A stretch of 64,000 nucleotides of DNA from Eunapius fragilis (Eukaryota; Porifera; Demospongiae; Spongillida; Spongillidae): NCBI GenBank assembly GCA_963681505.1, contig OY811985.1, positions 4,681,183 to 4,745,182 on the forward strand, written 5' to 3'. Every line of letters begins with the position of its first letter. The stretch's first letter is position 1. Positions 26,625-40,800 of the stretch are shown here, piece after piece. Position numbers and translations under genes: made by a program. Below the pieces are notes generated by a model, which saw nothing but the letters and a program-made list of their open reading frames with translations, searched no databases and was not told the DNA's origin.

Positions 26625-28378
26625 CTGCATTCATATGTGTGCATGTATATGTGTGTAAGCATGTGTGCATGCATACGTGTGAAAGCATGTGTGCATGTAT
26701 ACAATTGAAATCAACATCACCCATTTGCAGAGAGTTGCACATAAAGAACAGCACACAAGCAGCAGGTATACATGTTACCAAACACCTACATGTACCTAAC
26801 TAACATGTAGATTTCACATGTGTGTTACATGTACCTAACTAACATGTAGATTTCACATGTGTGTTACATGTACCTAACTAACATGTAGATTTCACATGTG
26901 TGTTACATGTACCTAACTAACATGTAGATTTCACATGTGTGTTACATGTACCTAACTAACATGTAGATTTCACATATGTGTTTTACCAAACACCTACATG
27001 GACCTAACTAACCCACCATTGTTTCAAGACAAAGAACCACTGCATTTGTTTGTTTTTTTGCGGTGTGTGTGTGTGCATAAATATAGGCCTTCCAGAGTTA
27101 TTAAACAATGCGAGTATACAAATTGCAGCAAACTACACAGACACAGACCATAACAATCGTTTTACCACAACAGTGTTTTGCCAATCTCATTTCTACCACT
27201 TTCAACATCTACTTTTCCCTCCAACAGCAGCCAGCATATCTCTGTTTTTATCCCCCGCCCCCCCCTCTTCTAACTGCAGCACAAACACATCTCTCTTTCA
27301 AAAAAGGAATCCAAAAAGTGAGAAAGCATATAAACACAAGTACAGACCATTAAGTGGTTACCTCAAGCTGTTTAAAAATAATGGAAAACAGAAAAGGATT
27401 TGACAACTTTTGCAGACTAATAACTACAGTTGAGCCCTTTATGGATATGTACATATGCAAGCTATTTATAGATGTGCAAGTGATATGAATGCAGGCACTT
27501 TAACCATACACATGTATGCAATATTGGTCGCTGAGAGTTAAGCCAGTATCCAGAACCAGTTGGAAGATTATGAGGTTCAGTGACAGATAACCCACCAACT
27601 TATTAACACACTTACCTAATCTGAAGGCTCTCATGCCATAGCAAAGGGAAAAACCCCTTCTAAGTATTTCTACAAGTTAACCAGAAACCCCAGCACTATG
27701 TTTATCAGAAATACCAAAAATATGGACATAACTATTACAACATGGTTTCTGCATATTTTCCAGGAACATCATGGTTCTGACAATACTTGTACTGCATTAC
27801 ATATTCAGCATTTTAAAAATAATTAATGTGTAAGAGTTGTTTTTAATAACTAATGTATCCGCAGGGGGGCGTAATTGTACACCCTGGTGTAGAGCAAAAA
27901 ATGTTTTTTTTTTTTTTCAGTCACAGAAGGGATCTAAGTACATTAAACGGTACTGGCATATAGTACAGGTTCTTTTAGGATTGGGTAGAGAAAAGTAAGG
28001 CTTAAATCTTATTGATATGTGTAAATGTGACTAGAGCTATCCGCACGTTTTGTTTACCGTGGATGAAACTTAATGGATAGCTCTGCTAGTGAGACTTATT
28101 TTACACGTTATCAAAAGGATTTAAGACTTACTAATCTCAGCCCGATCCTGAAAGGACTTGTACAATGTGCCAATAACCAGGTCTCTTCGATGACTTAACA
28201 ACAAAAAACATTAACATTGAAAACTTGAAAAATGAAGCAGAAGGGTGGTTTTTGTCAGGCTTGAAGACAAGGTGGGTGGGTCAGCAAAATTTATGTCTTA
28301 AATAGGCTGGCTCTGAGTTTCTCATGAATATTAATAAGTAATGTGAAAAATCTGCTGCCATCTGGCACGTTGATATGC

Positions 28379-28412
<34 letters not shown>

Positions 28413-31400
28413 GTGTGTTGAAAAGAATGGTTATAAAATCCAAGCTGCCAGCATGCTATCAATATACCCTGCCAATATGACACGAAAGAAATGATACTCT
28501 TACCGCCTTGTACTTCTTTTCTGGTGCAGGTTGTTCCTCCACCTGAGCTTCTTCACTCAACTTCTCTTCCACTTTCTCCTCCACTTTTTCTACATAAGAC
28601 TCCCAGATTTTCTTCTTAGCAGATTTGGCCCTAGTTTCTGCCTCAGACAAGGCCTTATAGTGCACTGAACGCTCAGCCTGAGGGCTGACCTTGCAAAGGC
28701 CCTCCTGAATGCACAAACAAACACACACAATGCATTGAGGTGTGCACAGCAACATCCAACATGTGCAGATGAATGATGGCAAGCAGTTTGGTCTAACTCT
28801 AGCACTTAATAGATGGAAAACATTTTAAATCTGTATGATTGAAAGTATTACTTATCGGGGGGGGGGAGAGGTATATGTCATGGAAAAATTGGCACGTAAC
28901 TTTGACCCCAAATGTTTGCTGCCATAGAAACATTACAGTATGACATACAAACATTACAATAAGACATAACACTTTTAATCTGTTTATATGTGTAATGCAA
29001 GTTTCTTTCTAGATTTTGCACCTAACAGAACATACCTCAACCAGCTCCACCGACAAATTCTTCCCCTCTATATACAGCCAGCCTATAAAATTTCCTCCCT
29101 TGTCACAAGCTTCAACCTCCACTTCAACCTACAAAGAATGGGGTGTGTGTGTGAGTGCAATTGCTTATGAAGTTCTTCAATTACACTGTAAATAATGTAA
29201 CCTATTGTGTGTGTGCAATCGCTTATGAACTTCTTCAATTATATGTATTGTGTGTGTACATGTATGTGTGCGTATGTGTGTACATGTATGTGTGTACATG
29301 TGTACATTTATGTGTGTGTACATGTATGCATGTATGTGTGTGTACATGTATGTGTATGTACATGTATGTATGTATGTGTACATGTGTTTCCCTTACCTCC
29401 CGCTGCATGATCATCTCCTTGGTGAAGGCCAGTGCCTCCTGTCCAAAGGGCTCCCCCTCCACCTGCTGGTCATCCTGTGTCCTTGGTGCTCGAGGACAGT
29501 TCACACCTACCAGAATGACGCCAGTGGACTGTTATAAAAACCATGCACCCCATGCGTCAACTACCACCATACACCAAGTACCACCACACATCACTACCAC
29601 CACACATCACTGACCACCACACATCACTGACCACCACACATCACTACCATCACACACCACTACCATCACACATCACTACCACCACACATCACTACCACCA
29701 CACATCACTACCACCGCACATCACTACCACCGCACATCACTACCACCACACATCACTACCACCACACATCACTACCACCACACATCACTACCACCACACA
29801 TCACTACCACCACACATCACTACCACCACACATCACTGACCACCACACATCACTGACCACCACACATCACTACCACCACACATCACTACCACCACACATC
29901 ACTACCACCACACATCACTGACCACCACACATCACTGACCACCACACATCACTACCACCACACATCACTACCATCACACATCACTACCACCACACATCAC
30001 TACCACCACACATCACTACCACCACACATCACTACCACCACACATCACTACCACCACACATCACTACCACCACACATCACTACCACCACACATCACTACC
30101 ACCACACATCACTACCACCACACATCACTACCACCACACATCCCTACCACCACACATCACTACCACCACACATCACTACCACCACACATCACTACCACCA
30201 CACATCACTACCACTATATACACCACTGTGCATCAACTACCACCATACACCAAGTACCACTACACACCACCATACGCACAACCATACCACCATCACACAA
30301 AACCATACACCACACCATCACCCTCAGCCAAGCACGTGAAAATAAGCGGTCAATGTAGCAAACACGCCCAACAACAGCAGAGCCAACAAAGGAAGATACC
30401 ACACACACATGAATGCAAACATACCACAACAAAAATGCACAGCCACAACAATTACATGAGTGCAGAATGCTCAATGCTGAGCAAGCCAAACAAAGCAACA
30501 CGCCATGCACTGCACAAGACCAGTGGACAATGTAATCAAACATGTACAAGGTAATCAAATGGATGGACCAGTGGACAACATAAGCAAGACAGTCCAATCT
30601 ATTGTTACTGATTTTCTCACATCCCCACTAGACTGAGCTACCACTAAACTGGGCTGTTCTTACATTGACCACTAGGCTGGGCTGTTCTTACACTACCACT
30701 AGACTGGGCTGTTCTTACACTACCACTAGACTGGGCTGTTCACTAAGCTGGGCTGTTCTTACATTATCACTAGACTGGGCTGTTCTTACATTGACCACTA
30801 GGCTGGGCTGTTCTTACACTACCACTAGACTGGGCTGTTCTTACACTACCACTAGACTGGGCTGTTCTTACACTACCACTAAGCTGGGCTGTTCTTACAT
30901 TACCACTAGACTGGGCTGTTCTTACATTACCACTAGACTGGGCTGTTCTTACATTGACCACTAGGCTGGGCTGTTCTTACACTACCACTAGACTGGGCTG
31001 TTCTTACATTGACCATTAGACTGGGCTGTTCTTACACTACCACTAGACTGGGCTGTTCTTACATTGACCACTAGGCTGGGCTGTTCTTACACTACCACTA
31101 GACTGGGCTGTTCTTACATTGACCATTAGACTGGGCTGTTCTTACACTACCACTAGACTGGGCTGTTCTTACACTACCACTAGACTGGGCTGTTCTTACA
31201 CTACCACTAGACTGGGCTGTTCTTACACTACCACTAGACTGGGCTGTTCTTACACTACCACTAGACTGGGCTGTTCTTACACTACCACTAGACTGGGCTG
31301 TTCTTACACTACCACTAAGCTGGGCTGTTCTTGCATTGACCACTAGACTGGGCTGTTCTTACATTACCACTAGGCTGGGCTGTTCTTACATTACCACTAG

Positions 31401-31787
31401 ACTGGGCTGTTCTTATACTACCACTAGACTGGGCTGTTCTTACATTACCACTAGGCTGGGCTGTTCTTACATTACCACTAGACTGGGCTGTTCTTACACT
31501 ACCACTAGACTGGGCTGTTCTTACACTACCACTAGACTGGGCTGTTCTTACATTACCACTAAACTGGGCTGTTCTTACTAGACTGGGCTGTTCTTATACT
31601 ATCATTAATGTAAGGAGAACAGTACTGTCCTGAGCATCATCCAGGGAGTCAAAGTGTGGGATCAATGTTTACAAACTCACCTGCCAAAAGGAAGGTGATA
31701 ATGCAAGTGTCCTTCAATAGAAAGAGCCTTGCTCGAGATCCAGAGGCTACAAACTGCAGGGAGTGGTGAAGTACATGACTATCTAAG

Positions 31788-31873
<86 letters not shown>

Positions 31874-34800
31874 GCACAACACACACACACACACACACAT
31901 GCACAACACACACAGCACATGCTCCCCTTACAGTGACAAGCCCCAGTGAGCTAATAAGCCACCCCTAGTTTAAACTTTTCACACCATTACCCATAAAAAC
32001 CAAAACCTATAAAAGACACAACATTAGATTATGATTCAAGGTAATTAGGATGGAAGACAATTTCAACCACTACTTCTGACAGACTCCGAGAAAATGGCAC
32101 ATAGATATATTATTAAAATGCATCACATCTAACCTCAGAAAAGTTAACGCTATTGATTTCCTATTATCAACAATTAATACTGCACCATTTCTCGGGGCCT
32201 TGCACTAGCTTTGTGCCAATAATACACCCCCGAGGTTCATACCCACCATTAATTTCAGCAGGAGTAATCAAATTCCATTTGTAGGTAGATAGGTCCTTTA
32301 GCTAATGATTTGTTCTGTTCGTCAATCCTTACTTTATCCGTTTAGATACGGCTGTGCAAAGTGCATACACATTTAATGATTGGGCAAACCGCGTCCATTC
32401 ATTGTATGGGAGGCGGGTGGAATCATTGGCGAGAATCGCAGGAAAATGTGCACGCACTTTGCAGAGGTATATCTTTGTAACGGATGAAGTAATAATTAAT
32501 GAACAGAATAAACCAATAGTGATAGAACCCCTGTACCTACAAACAGAAATTGAAACAATTTGATTACTCCTGCCAAAATTGATGGTTGGCACAAAACAAG
32601 TGCAAGACCCCAAAATGTATTTACCATAGAGTAATGCGTTAGTTCAAAGTGTTGAAAATAGGAAGACGATAGCCTTAACCTTCTGAAGTTATAGCGATTC
32701 AAACATGACGCATTTATCTGTGGTGCCATTTGTTCTGTCCCTCTTTTAGAAGTATTCAGCAGTATGGAGAAGTTTTTATATTTAACGCAAATGTTTTGTC
32801 TGCAGCAGAAGCAACAGCTGGTGCAGCATCAGAGGCAGCTGAGCTTAGAGCACAATGCCAATGATGCAAAGTGTGCTAAATTGGGGTGGGTGTCCATCCC
32901 TCTTGTGGTAGAGTCTTACGGGGCATGAGGCAAGGAGGCTCAACAGTGTTTTCCTAGACTAGCATCTCACTTTGCTATCCACAACTGTATGCCTGCCTTT
33001 GAACTTTATGCAAGGCTGAACCTCTCCCTGATGAGGGCATACTCTACGGCAATGTTATCTAGGTCTTAGATTATATGTTACTAATGTGTATTATTAGAAA
33101 TTATACTAATGTCTATTAATTAGATCATAGAAAAAACCCACAAATGAGAGCAACCATCGGTATCTGTGGTAAAGAGATCATTAAACTCTACTGTCAAAAA
33201 AAAAAACTGCTAATAATATTGCTGGAAGAATGAAGTGTCAAAGATCCCTACCTTGGCAATAAATAGCGTCATCATACAGGTAATTTCACTGCAAACTGAA
33301 GGTTAACTTGATAGTATCAACAGGCACAAAGCCGTGCAATGTTTAGATACTAGTTATACAGTTTTGGCAACAAAATTTCTTCATTGCTTGATTCTTTTAG
33401 TAGTCTCGGGCCCCCCAGGGTGTGGTGTGTGTGTGTGTGATGGGGGAAGGGGTGGGGCCAACTTTTTCAACTCAAATCCTACTTGGACTGTAAAAAAAAA
33501 TTGAAACACTTTCCACCTTTGTTTAGGCACCCTTGGTGTATACTAAAGAAGCCCTAGTAAGGCCAGGTGAGGTGTAACTCAATTGCACATACAATGAACG
33601 AACTGACCTAGAAGCAACTATGGATGAGTTCAAATATTTGTGGTAAGTCCACCAATATTAGTTTGGGTTGAAACCCTGCAAATAATGAACTAATTACATG
33701 TATTCAGTTGCAATTGTTGATACCATACACAACAATTGGGTCTTCAAAAAAAAAATTGGGAGATTCATAATATCTAAACAGCAATAACAGTGATACAAAA
33801 ACTGCAAGTGCTAACAAAATGTTGAACAGTATACATATAACTGAAGTAATACAGCTAAATTAGCAGTGTAAGGATTTCACTATGATATTTACTACATGTG
33901 TACTAGTCTCATGAACTGACCACAAACCTTAAAATTAGACAGCAGATGGTCCTGAATGTCCCACATGCATACCAGTGACAATTATAACGGTCGAACATCG
34001 GACATTTGGCGGGGCGTTTTAGCTAATTGTCCGATCATTTGGTTAATTAATCGGACACAATGGCCGACCACAAACGACAAACGAGACGCATGTTTTAGTG
34101 AAGATCAAGAAGCAGATGAATGTGGAAGTGCATCTAAACGGAGGCAGGTATCAAAGAGCACTTTCGAAAATTGGCAACGCAAGTTCGACAAAGAGCATCA
34201 AACGTTGACTTGGCTTCGCTGTCACACATAAAGCGCACAGTGCAATATCTGTATTGCGATGTTTGCAAGAAGTATGAAGCTAACATCCAGTCGTTAAAGA
34301 ATTTCACCACCACATGGATAACAGGCTCCACCAACCAAAAGGTCAGTAGCGTCGTCGATCATGCCTCTAGCGATGTCCACAGGGCAGCTATGATGCGGTT
34401 GCGAGCTGACCACGCCAAAGCGAAGGGTCAGCCTGCCACAATGGTGTCTCCAATTGTAGCGTCTTTGTGGCAAATGGATGACAAAACACGTTCACGAATG
34501 CGACCTCTGTTTTGTTATGGCTAAGGAAAGTCTTCCTTTTGCCAAATATCCATCGCTGCTGGAATTAGAAGCTCGACATGGTACTGACTTGGGTTTTGAG
34601 TATAGCACACCTGACTCTGCTAAGGCATTTACTAGCTATATAGCTCAAGCACAGCGTAAAGCGTTTCTTAAAAGCCTTGCAATCCGAAAATGTTTCTTTT
34701 ATAGCATAATGATCGATGTCCACCCAAGTATTTACAATTTCCGATCAAATTGGCATGTGGTCAGACATTTGTCAGATCACCACCAAAAGTTATAATTGTC

Positions 34801-37800
34801 ACTGCATACTATATACCTCAATGTTAATACGTGTAGCAAACCAAAATGTTGAACAGTATACATGTAATACAACTAAATTAGCAGTGTAAGGATTGCACTT
34901 ATGATATTTACTACATTGTACTAAAACTAGTCCAATGAACTGACCACTAACCTTAAAATTAGACAGCAGATGGTCCCGAATGTCACACATGCATACTAAA
35001 TACCTCAATGTTAATACGTGTATACGTCCCACACACATTCTCATATACAACGCACCTCAACAAGAGCCATTGTTCTGCCAGCCCTCTGAAGGAAAGGAAG
35101 AAACTGCTTGGCTTTGGCTGCATCCTAAGGACAAATTGAGGGGAAAGGGTGGGGGGAGGATAAGGATTATCACCCCAAACACTGAAAATTGGCCCATTTA
35201 CAATTGGCTTGAATTTTTTGTCGAATGAAAATGTTACCACTGCCTATTGTGTATTTTCTAATACCTCACACTTGCTCCCTGCCAAATATCCCTCAGGGTT
35301 CAAAACCTACATATCTTTCTTGAGGAGTGTCCAATTCAATTCAATGTATGTAAATGACTGTGCCCATTGATTTCTTCGGATCATTAATTTTTGCATTACA
35401 TACAGCTGTGTGCAACGTGTCCCACTCAATTTGCGCCAGTAATTGAGGCACCCACCTCCCATGGGAATGGGGCATGGTTTGTCTAATCATTCTTAAGTTT
35501 TCCCAACCCTGCTGGTGAACAATACAATAAGATTAGCAAGAAACCATACCACCTGGCTGTCCACTAATCAATACACTAAAACACAGCTGTTGTGTAAACA
35601 GTTGAATAAGTACTTGAATCAGTACAGAACTGGAATTTGTGTAGCACAAGTGCAAAATGATATAAAAATCAATTGGTTATTTACAAACTGAAATAAAAGT
35701 ACCCCCATTGGAAAGACAGAAAAAACTTCACCAAAACCTATACTTTTACAGAAATATACCTAAATGTAATCCGATTGATCTCTAATGCTGCTTATCAACA
35801 GCCCTATTCCTCTTGCCTGTGCTGATGTTTATTACCAGAATTTTATCTAGTTACAAGATGGGACATTTTGCTCTAGATTCTCAATACCAGATTGTTACAT
35901 TTCTTCATGTACACTTAATTCATGCTTTAATTGGGTCAATTCTTGTCAAAGATCAAGCATAAGTACACTGGCTCACTGTAGAATACATAACAACAAATCA
36001 AATATACCAAAGGTACGCCACTAACAAGTATGCCACACTCCTGGTGTATGAAAGTCCTATAAATATGACACGTGTCAAAGATATCGAACCTGACCATGGC
36101 TATATGAGCAGAGTAACTTTGAAATGCCATAAACCTTGTTCATATAAAGTACACTGTTGGAGTAGGAGAAACTATCTAATAAAACTTGGATTGTGAAGAA
36201 ATATTAACATAATGAAAAGAAGCAAAAGAAACTGTACTAAGTTTAGCTGTCCTGGTACTAATTTTAGCTGTCCTGGTACTCTTTTGACGGGGCATTTTTA
36301 ATACAGCTCTGTGTCTACGGTGTGCTTGCTTAAGCACATGCAGCTCTGTGAAAGACAGTCCAATTTAAATGTATATGTACCTGCTTGAGAAAAAAATTTG
36401 AATAATAAACATGCAAAAAACATTTTTTTGCTATATATATATATATATATGGAACAGTGTCCAGCAAAATCACCCTTCTGGGATTATAATTTTATCACTA
36501 GTATGTTACATAAATCAACACATCGTTGCAACCTAACTAGGCTTTCCTTTCAAATTTCCTACACGTTTTCCCACACCATTTCTCTCTAAGTGAGCTAATT
36601 TTGGTGCTCTAGATACTTCCGCTGCTGTTCATACGAAGTTTGCCAACCCGGCAAGTTAAAATTCCACTTATCTCCAGATATGAGTGTCAAAAGTGTGTCA
36701 AATTCGGTACATTTATAGATGAGTCCTGTAGCTATTGTTCAGATCATTGACTTGAATGTTACGCATTATGGGAATATGGCTGTACAAATTGAGTGCACGC
36801 CTTCCCGCTTGATTCGCACCAATGATTTAAGCAAACCACATCCCATTCAATGTATGGGAGGTGAGTGTCTACATCACTGGCGCGAATCGAGCAGGAATAT
36901 ATGTTCATTTACTTCACACAGCTAGATTCCTGTAACAGATAACAATCAAGTCAACGATCTAAATAGCTATCGGACTCCTCTGTAAACATACCAAATTTGA
37001 CATGCTTACCAGGAGATATGCAGAATTCTAACAGGATGGGTTGGTAAATTTTGTACTCATGGCAGCAAAAATATCTACAACACCAAAACTGGTTTTCATC
37101 AAGAAAAATGGTGTGAGAACAAGTGTACGAGATTTGAAAAGAAAGTGTTGTAAGTTTGCTAACATACATAAATTTCTGTAACATACAATGTTTATAGTGA
37201 TAAAATTATATCCCCAGAAGGCCAGTTTTGCTGGATACTGTCCCATATACCGGTTGTCCCAATCAAAGAAAATCAAGGAGGTAGTTAATTAAGTGTTAGC
37301 TGTTGCATAGGTACGGTGGCCCGGTAGGTCGCGCTCTCAAGCGGTTTAGACGTTGTGCTCAAGACACAAAAGCTGTTAAGCTCAGAGCTATGACGCAGTT
37401 AGTGTTACGGCCGTAAGCCCAAAGCTCAGAGCTATGGGGCAATTAGCGCTCCGCCCAAAGCCACAATGACTCAGAGCAATGACACAATGACTCAGACCGA
37501 GTTGGCGTTTAATCTCAGAGGCGTTTAGTCTCAGGGAGAACTATGGGATGGATAGGATATATTACATCATATACATGTATACGGTGTCACGTGACGGAAA
37601 TTTTAGCAACATGCTTCGCAACGATCCTAAAGTGGAACATAAGAAAGGCAGCTCATTGTTAGCGTAGAGGCTATCATCCTTATCAACTTGGCAGGCTAAA
37701 CCATCTAAACCGCTTGAAGCTCATCACTCGAGAGCGCGACCTACCGGGCCACCATAGAGGCCTGCCAAGTTGATAAGGATGATAGCCTCTACGCTAACAA

Positions 37801-40800
37801 TGAGCTGCCTTTCTTACGTTCCACTTTAGGATCGTTGCGAAGCATGTTGCTAAACTTTCCGTCACGTGACACCGTAAACATGTATATGACGTAATATATC
37901 CTATCCATCCATAGTTCTCCTTGGGACTAAACGCCTCTGGGGCTAAACACCTTTGGGACTAAACGCCAACTCGGTCTGAGTCATTGCGTCATTGCTCTGA
38001 GTCATTGTGGCTTTGGGCGGAGTGCTAACTGCGTCATAGCTCTGAGCTTTGGGCTTATGGCTGTAACGCTAACTGCGTCATAGCTCTGAGCTTAACAGCT
38101 TTTATGTCTTGAGCACAAAAGTCTAAACCGCTCTAAGCTCATCGCTCGAGAGTGTGACCTACCGGGCCACCGTACATAAGTGGTAAAATAAGGGTAGAAT
38201 AAGGGTAGTCTAGTTTTGGACCATTTCATAAAGATTTACATGACCACCTATTTCAAATGAATAGTAGCATATTGCATGAACTTTGTTAAGAGGGATGTTT
38301 AGCTACAATAACACTTACATCATGTTTGAACACTTATTCAACCTACCTCTTAGTCGCAGAGATAGGGTACTATTAATTATAGATTGGCTATTGGAGTGAA
38401 ATGTGCATGTCCCCAAAGGCCTATATGTGTAAAGTTATATTAATGCAAACATCCCCCCTTTTAAAAAGAAATACCACGTATGTGCTTTGTTCGCGTGAGC
38501 GCAGCGTGTATTGCAACGATCATTCCCCTGATGACCTGGAAAACGATTGATATTCTTAATAGAACTAGTCCTGCTATTTATACGGCCCATTGTCTATTAC
38601 TCAATAGCCCAATTTGTGGGACACTGCTTCTTGGCTAGAACTTCCTTCTCAACAAAACAAATTTTAACTATTCATAACGGTTAATTATCATGAATAATAA
38701 GTTCACAGGTTGATCTACCAACAGCTACTTTTAATTTTAAGAGTCATAAGGAAATGAACCATAATTTTGACATCCAAAAAGCTAGGAGTTAACCCCTAAT
38801 TTTTGGGGTAACACTGTTACGAACCGCAGGACATTAAACAATGTGCATTCAGCAAGAGTGGTGTCACTACAAAAATTGATATGTAACACCTGTAGTTTGA
38901 AAATGCATATATGACATTTTTCAATAGCATCATTCTTAGTGCTTATGGTTATAGTTGCTACATAAGCATGCAATGAGTTGTAGTGCTATGAGCGTAAGCA
39001 GCCCTTTCGGGTGTGTGAGATGAAATAGGGGCACTTTATTTTCAGTAGAAAAGATTGAAGAAGGGACAACTCCCCCCTGCCTATGGCTATGAGTAGGCTG
39101 CGCTCAGTTGACAGAAGATATGCAATCTGCCAAACTGTGCTATGCATACAAATGTTTAATTACATCATTAGATACTAAATTAATCTCTTCATCACAAGTA
39201 CTGTTGTCGACTTCTTCAGATTTTTTTTGTGTAACTTGATTTTCTGACATTGCAGCACCACATCATGCGTTAACCAAGATATCTGTCGTCTTTACACGGA
39301 CTCAGAATTACCGAACAGAATTTGAAACGCTACTGTCCCAAGCACCAATACTCCACCACCCATCTCTTGGTGTGTGAAACCACTATGTAAACGATTGCCC
39401 ACAGAAGTGTTACCAATTGCCTTATAAGGAAGTAAGCAATGGTGAAGGAGCACAACATTTGGATCCTTCCCATTTAGAACACCATATCTCCAAAACCCTT
39501 AGAGGTCCCTAAGTGTTTGTTGCTGATTCAGCTAGCTCAAGGATCAAGGGTGATGTGGATATAAATTATTTGATTTGAGCTTCTTACACTTTTTACAATT
39601 TCCCAAATGAACATGATACACTTCAAATGGTGCTTGAAAAACAGTTCATTAATGGTTATTAAAAACTAACAGGCAACAATTAAGATCACATGGCACACTA
39701 TGATATGGCATACTGTACTCACTCAAATACAAATTACACTGGGATTTATAACTAAAAACGCCCCCTCTGTTTACACAGTGAAGCCCAAAAGGTCATGTGT
39801 TTAACAAGGGCTAGTTTGAAAGTGCTAAGTGCTGGAGACTCCCAAATTTGCATTTTAGCTCTTAATACTCATAAGTGCATGTCAATTAATTTTGGAAAAG
39901 ATTGTGCAAGTCATGTAAAATTTTGATTGTCCTGATGTGGCTTGACCCAATATGTGAAAACTAGCAATTTGTTTGGACATGATTTTTGTTTCCATATAAT
40001 TTGATACTACACACACCAAATTTAGTCATTGGCACGTGAGATGGTAACTATATTCAAAACGTGTAGGTGTGACTTACCGTATGTCGGTGAATAGCATATT
40101 AAAACGTCTAACTCCTTACCTATCAGACCATGACTACTCACAGGGTAACTATAAAATGCCAAAAATAAAAGTAGGAATAGAGGGGGGGAAAGTCTAAACA
40201 AAAAAAATTCCAAGTGTGGAAATACGTTTTGAAAAAGAAAAAAGTCAGCACTAAATTCATCCGTCCTGGAACTACTGTAAAGTATTGCAAGCATCATGAT
40301 TCTACTACAATAATGCTGTAAATGTCACTTAGTAACATACACACATCCAGACAGTTCACACGAACAAGTTCATTGGCCATGATTGATACAAAATTAATTT
40401 TTAAAAACTTGTCTCCAGGTAACCTAATTTAATCTCCATATGCTGATTAAATAACCCTCTTCCCCTTGCCATTGTCCTGCAGTGTTCCCATGAACATTGA
40501 AGAAATGCATATCTATTCCATTACACCAAGTGCCTTACCCCAGAGAAGTCAGACACCTTGTGAGTAGGTGGTTCCTTTGAACTGTGAACACCTTTCAAGT
40601 TCTTCTTCGCCCTAACAATGGTAGGATTAATGCAACCTTAAATCTTGAACTATACTGTGCTTATTATTTAAATTAAAGTGATTATATGTCCAGTGAGATA
40701 ACCCTGCAATTGTAGGCAAACAGAGGTACAGTAGATAGACATTACACACAGCCCAAGGCTGCAGATTTACTCTGATCAACAAAGGTAGCTGCTTCTTTGA

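Larger units (their letters stand above)
33818..35005. repeat. About 190-bp tandem duplication around the hAT element
   Basis: GTTGAACAGTATACAT..TAATACAGCTAAATTAGCAGTG..ATGAACTGACCAC..CCTTAAAATTAGACAGCAG..GAATGTC.CACATGCATAC occurs at about 33,820-33,972 and again at about 34,848-34,995. TACCTCAATGTTAATACGTGTA also occurs twice (about 34,812 and about 34,999). The hAT element sits at the end of the first copy. Confidence 0.8.

Noticed and set aside
34950..34990. Possible extra SND1 exon [12 protein letters not shown] before a GTTAGT donor
   Set aside because: No counterpart in SND1. Exons 14 and 15 join perfectly without it (TMALVE/FVASGS), and the same string occurs in the tandem duplicate at 33.9 kb.
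37312..37360. tRNA-like promoter in the fold-back terminus (TGGCCCGGTAGG)
   Set aside because: It loosely resembles an A box, but no B box (GGTTCGANTCC) follows at the right distance, so a SINE origin is not supported.
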